DNA of 18,013 nt from Asterionellopsis glacialis (Eukaryota; Bacillariophyta; Plagiogrammaphyceae; Rhaphoneidales; Asterionellopsidaceae). Positions 17,632-18,013 of this stretch are shown piece after piece. Location of the stretch: positions 4,830 to 22,842 of the forward strand of contig WKLE02000967.1 in assembly GCA_014885115.2 (NCBI GenBank). Direction: 5' to 3'. The notes beneath the pieces are model-generated. The model had not been told where the DNA came from. It was given only the letters and a program-made list of their open reading frames with translations, and made no database searches. The translations under genes were made by a program, and so were the position numbers. The first letter of the stretch is position 1, and each line of letters opens with the position of its first letter.

Positions 17632-18013
17632 GATGCTGATACTAACTGTAGTCTAGTGGAGTTGGTACCTCAATAATTCTCAAATGTCGCAACTTCTGTG
17701 TTGTTGTTGCTGTATGGATCGAATCCCATTTTATTCCCTTTCGACTCGATCTTTGTTGCAACTGTCTTTTTTCTCGTTTTTAGATAGGATGGGTCATACA
17801 TGCAAAATGGGATTGATCTTTTTTTTTTCTTCTACATACCAATCTCATTTTCTTCTTCCCGTAATTGCTTCATACACACTTCTACAACACGGTATCTTTG
17901 ATTTTGTGACCAGAACAGGGGACTCTGGTATATGACGTCATGATGTCACGATTGACATGATGTTTGTTTGCACATTCCATGCACAGACATTCAATAAATT
18001 CGATTAAAAAATG
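17632..18013. promoter_or_regulatory. Upstream region of the LRR gene
   Basis: Presumed promoter of the leftward LRR gene. A plus-strand ATG frame at 17684-17935 (83 codons, Cys/Phe/Leu-rich) has no domain and is probably chance. The notable element is the CRE-type palindrome at 17933. Nothing else was identified before the window ends. Confidence 0.4.
17933..17948. promoter_or_regulatory. CRE palindrome TGACGTCA abutting TGATGTCA
   Basis: TGACGTCA (17933-17940) is the perfect CRE/bZIP site, directly followed by the one-mismatch copy TGATGTCA (17941-17948), about 300 bp upstream of the LRR start. In Phaeodactylum tricornutum, TGACGT elements act as CO2/cAMP-responsive sites bound by a bZIP factor at carbonic anhydrase promoters. 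Whether this site works, and for which gene, is inference. Confidence 0.45.

Noticed and set aside
17684..17935. Plus-strand ATG frame of 83 codons upstream of the LRR gene
   Set aside because: Low-complexity Cys/Phe/Leu composition from T-rich promoter DNA, without a recognisable domain.
1..18013. CRISPR arrays, tRNA/rRNA genes, bacterial operons or phage modules
   Set aside because: No regularly spaced repeats, no tRNA-like cloverleaf or rRNA segments seen by eye, and gene structure with GT-AG introns argues for a eukaryotic nucleus.

Overview
The window looks like a piece of nuclear genome from a diatom or close stramenopile relative. Reasons: a nucleus-encoded bacterial-type release factor carries a signal peptide followed by an ASAFAP-like plastid import motif (Ala-Lys-Ala|Phe-His); genes hold short GT-AG introns (142 and 201 bp); proteins have long acidic, poly-Gln and Ser/Asn-rich inserts; and long AT-rich, repeat-laden spacers separate the genes. 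The species cannot be named from sequence alone.

Layout, left to right. 1-4.4 kb is AT-rich and has no intact gene; its clearest content is a broken non-LTR (LINE-type) reverse transcriptase on the minus strand (about 1190-2112). 4.4-5.8 kb (minus) is a plastid-targeted peptide chain release factor 1 with one intron. 5.8-9.86 kb is a second gene-poor stretch holding a ~150 bp fold-back element (6520-6670), a ~0.9 kb element with terminal inverted repeats (about 7797-8718), a cluster of eight copies of the 9-mer TACCWGGTA (8720-9511) and an orphan exon-like frame (9634-9789, minus).

9.86-17.6 kb is the gene-rich half: a small TPR protein (+), an SLC35F-type transporter with a ~410-residue cytosolic insert (-), a strongly modified ARFRP1/Arl3p-like GTPase with one intron (+), and a leucine-rich-repeat (RNI-type) protein with a potential N-myristoylation start (-). 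The pairs are convergent (TPR/SLC35F, GTPase/LRR) or divergent (SLC35F/GTPase). This is an ordinary eukaryotic arrangement, not an operon. The SLC35F-like and ARFRP1-like proteins could both act in the Golgi/endomembrane system, but nothing here shows they work together.

No clearly new multi-gene system is visible. The best leads are the Arf-like protein that keeps its P-loop but has lost the catalytic Gln and the NKxD motif, the transporter with a large unexplained domain, the orphan exon, and the repeat structures of the spacers.
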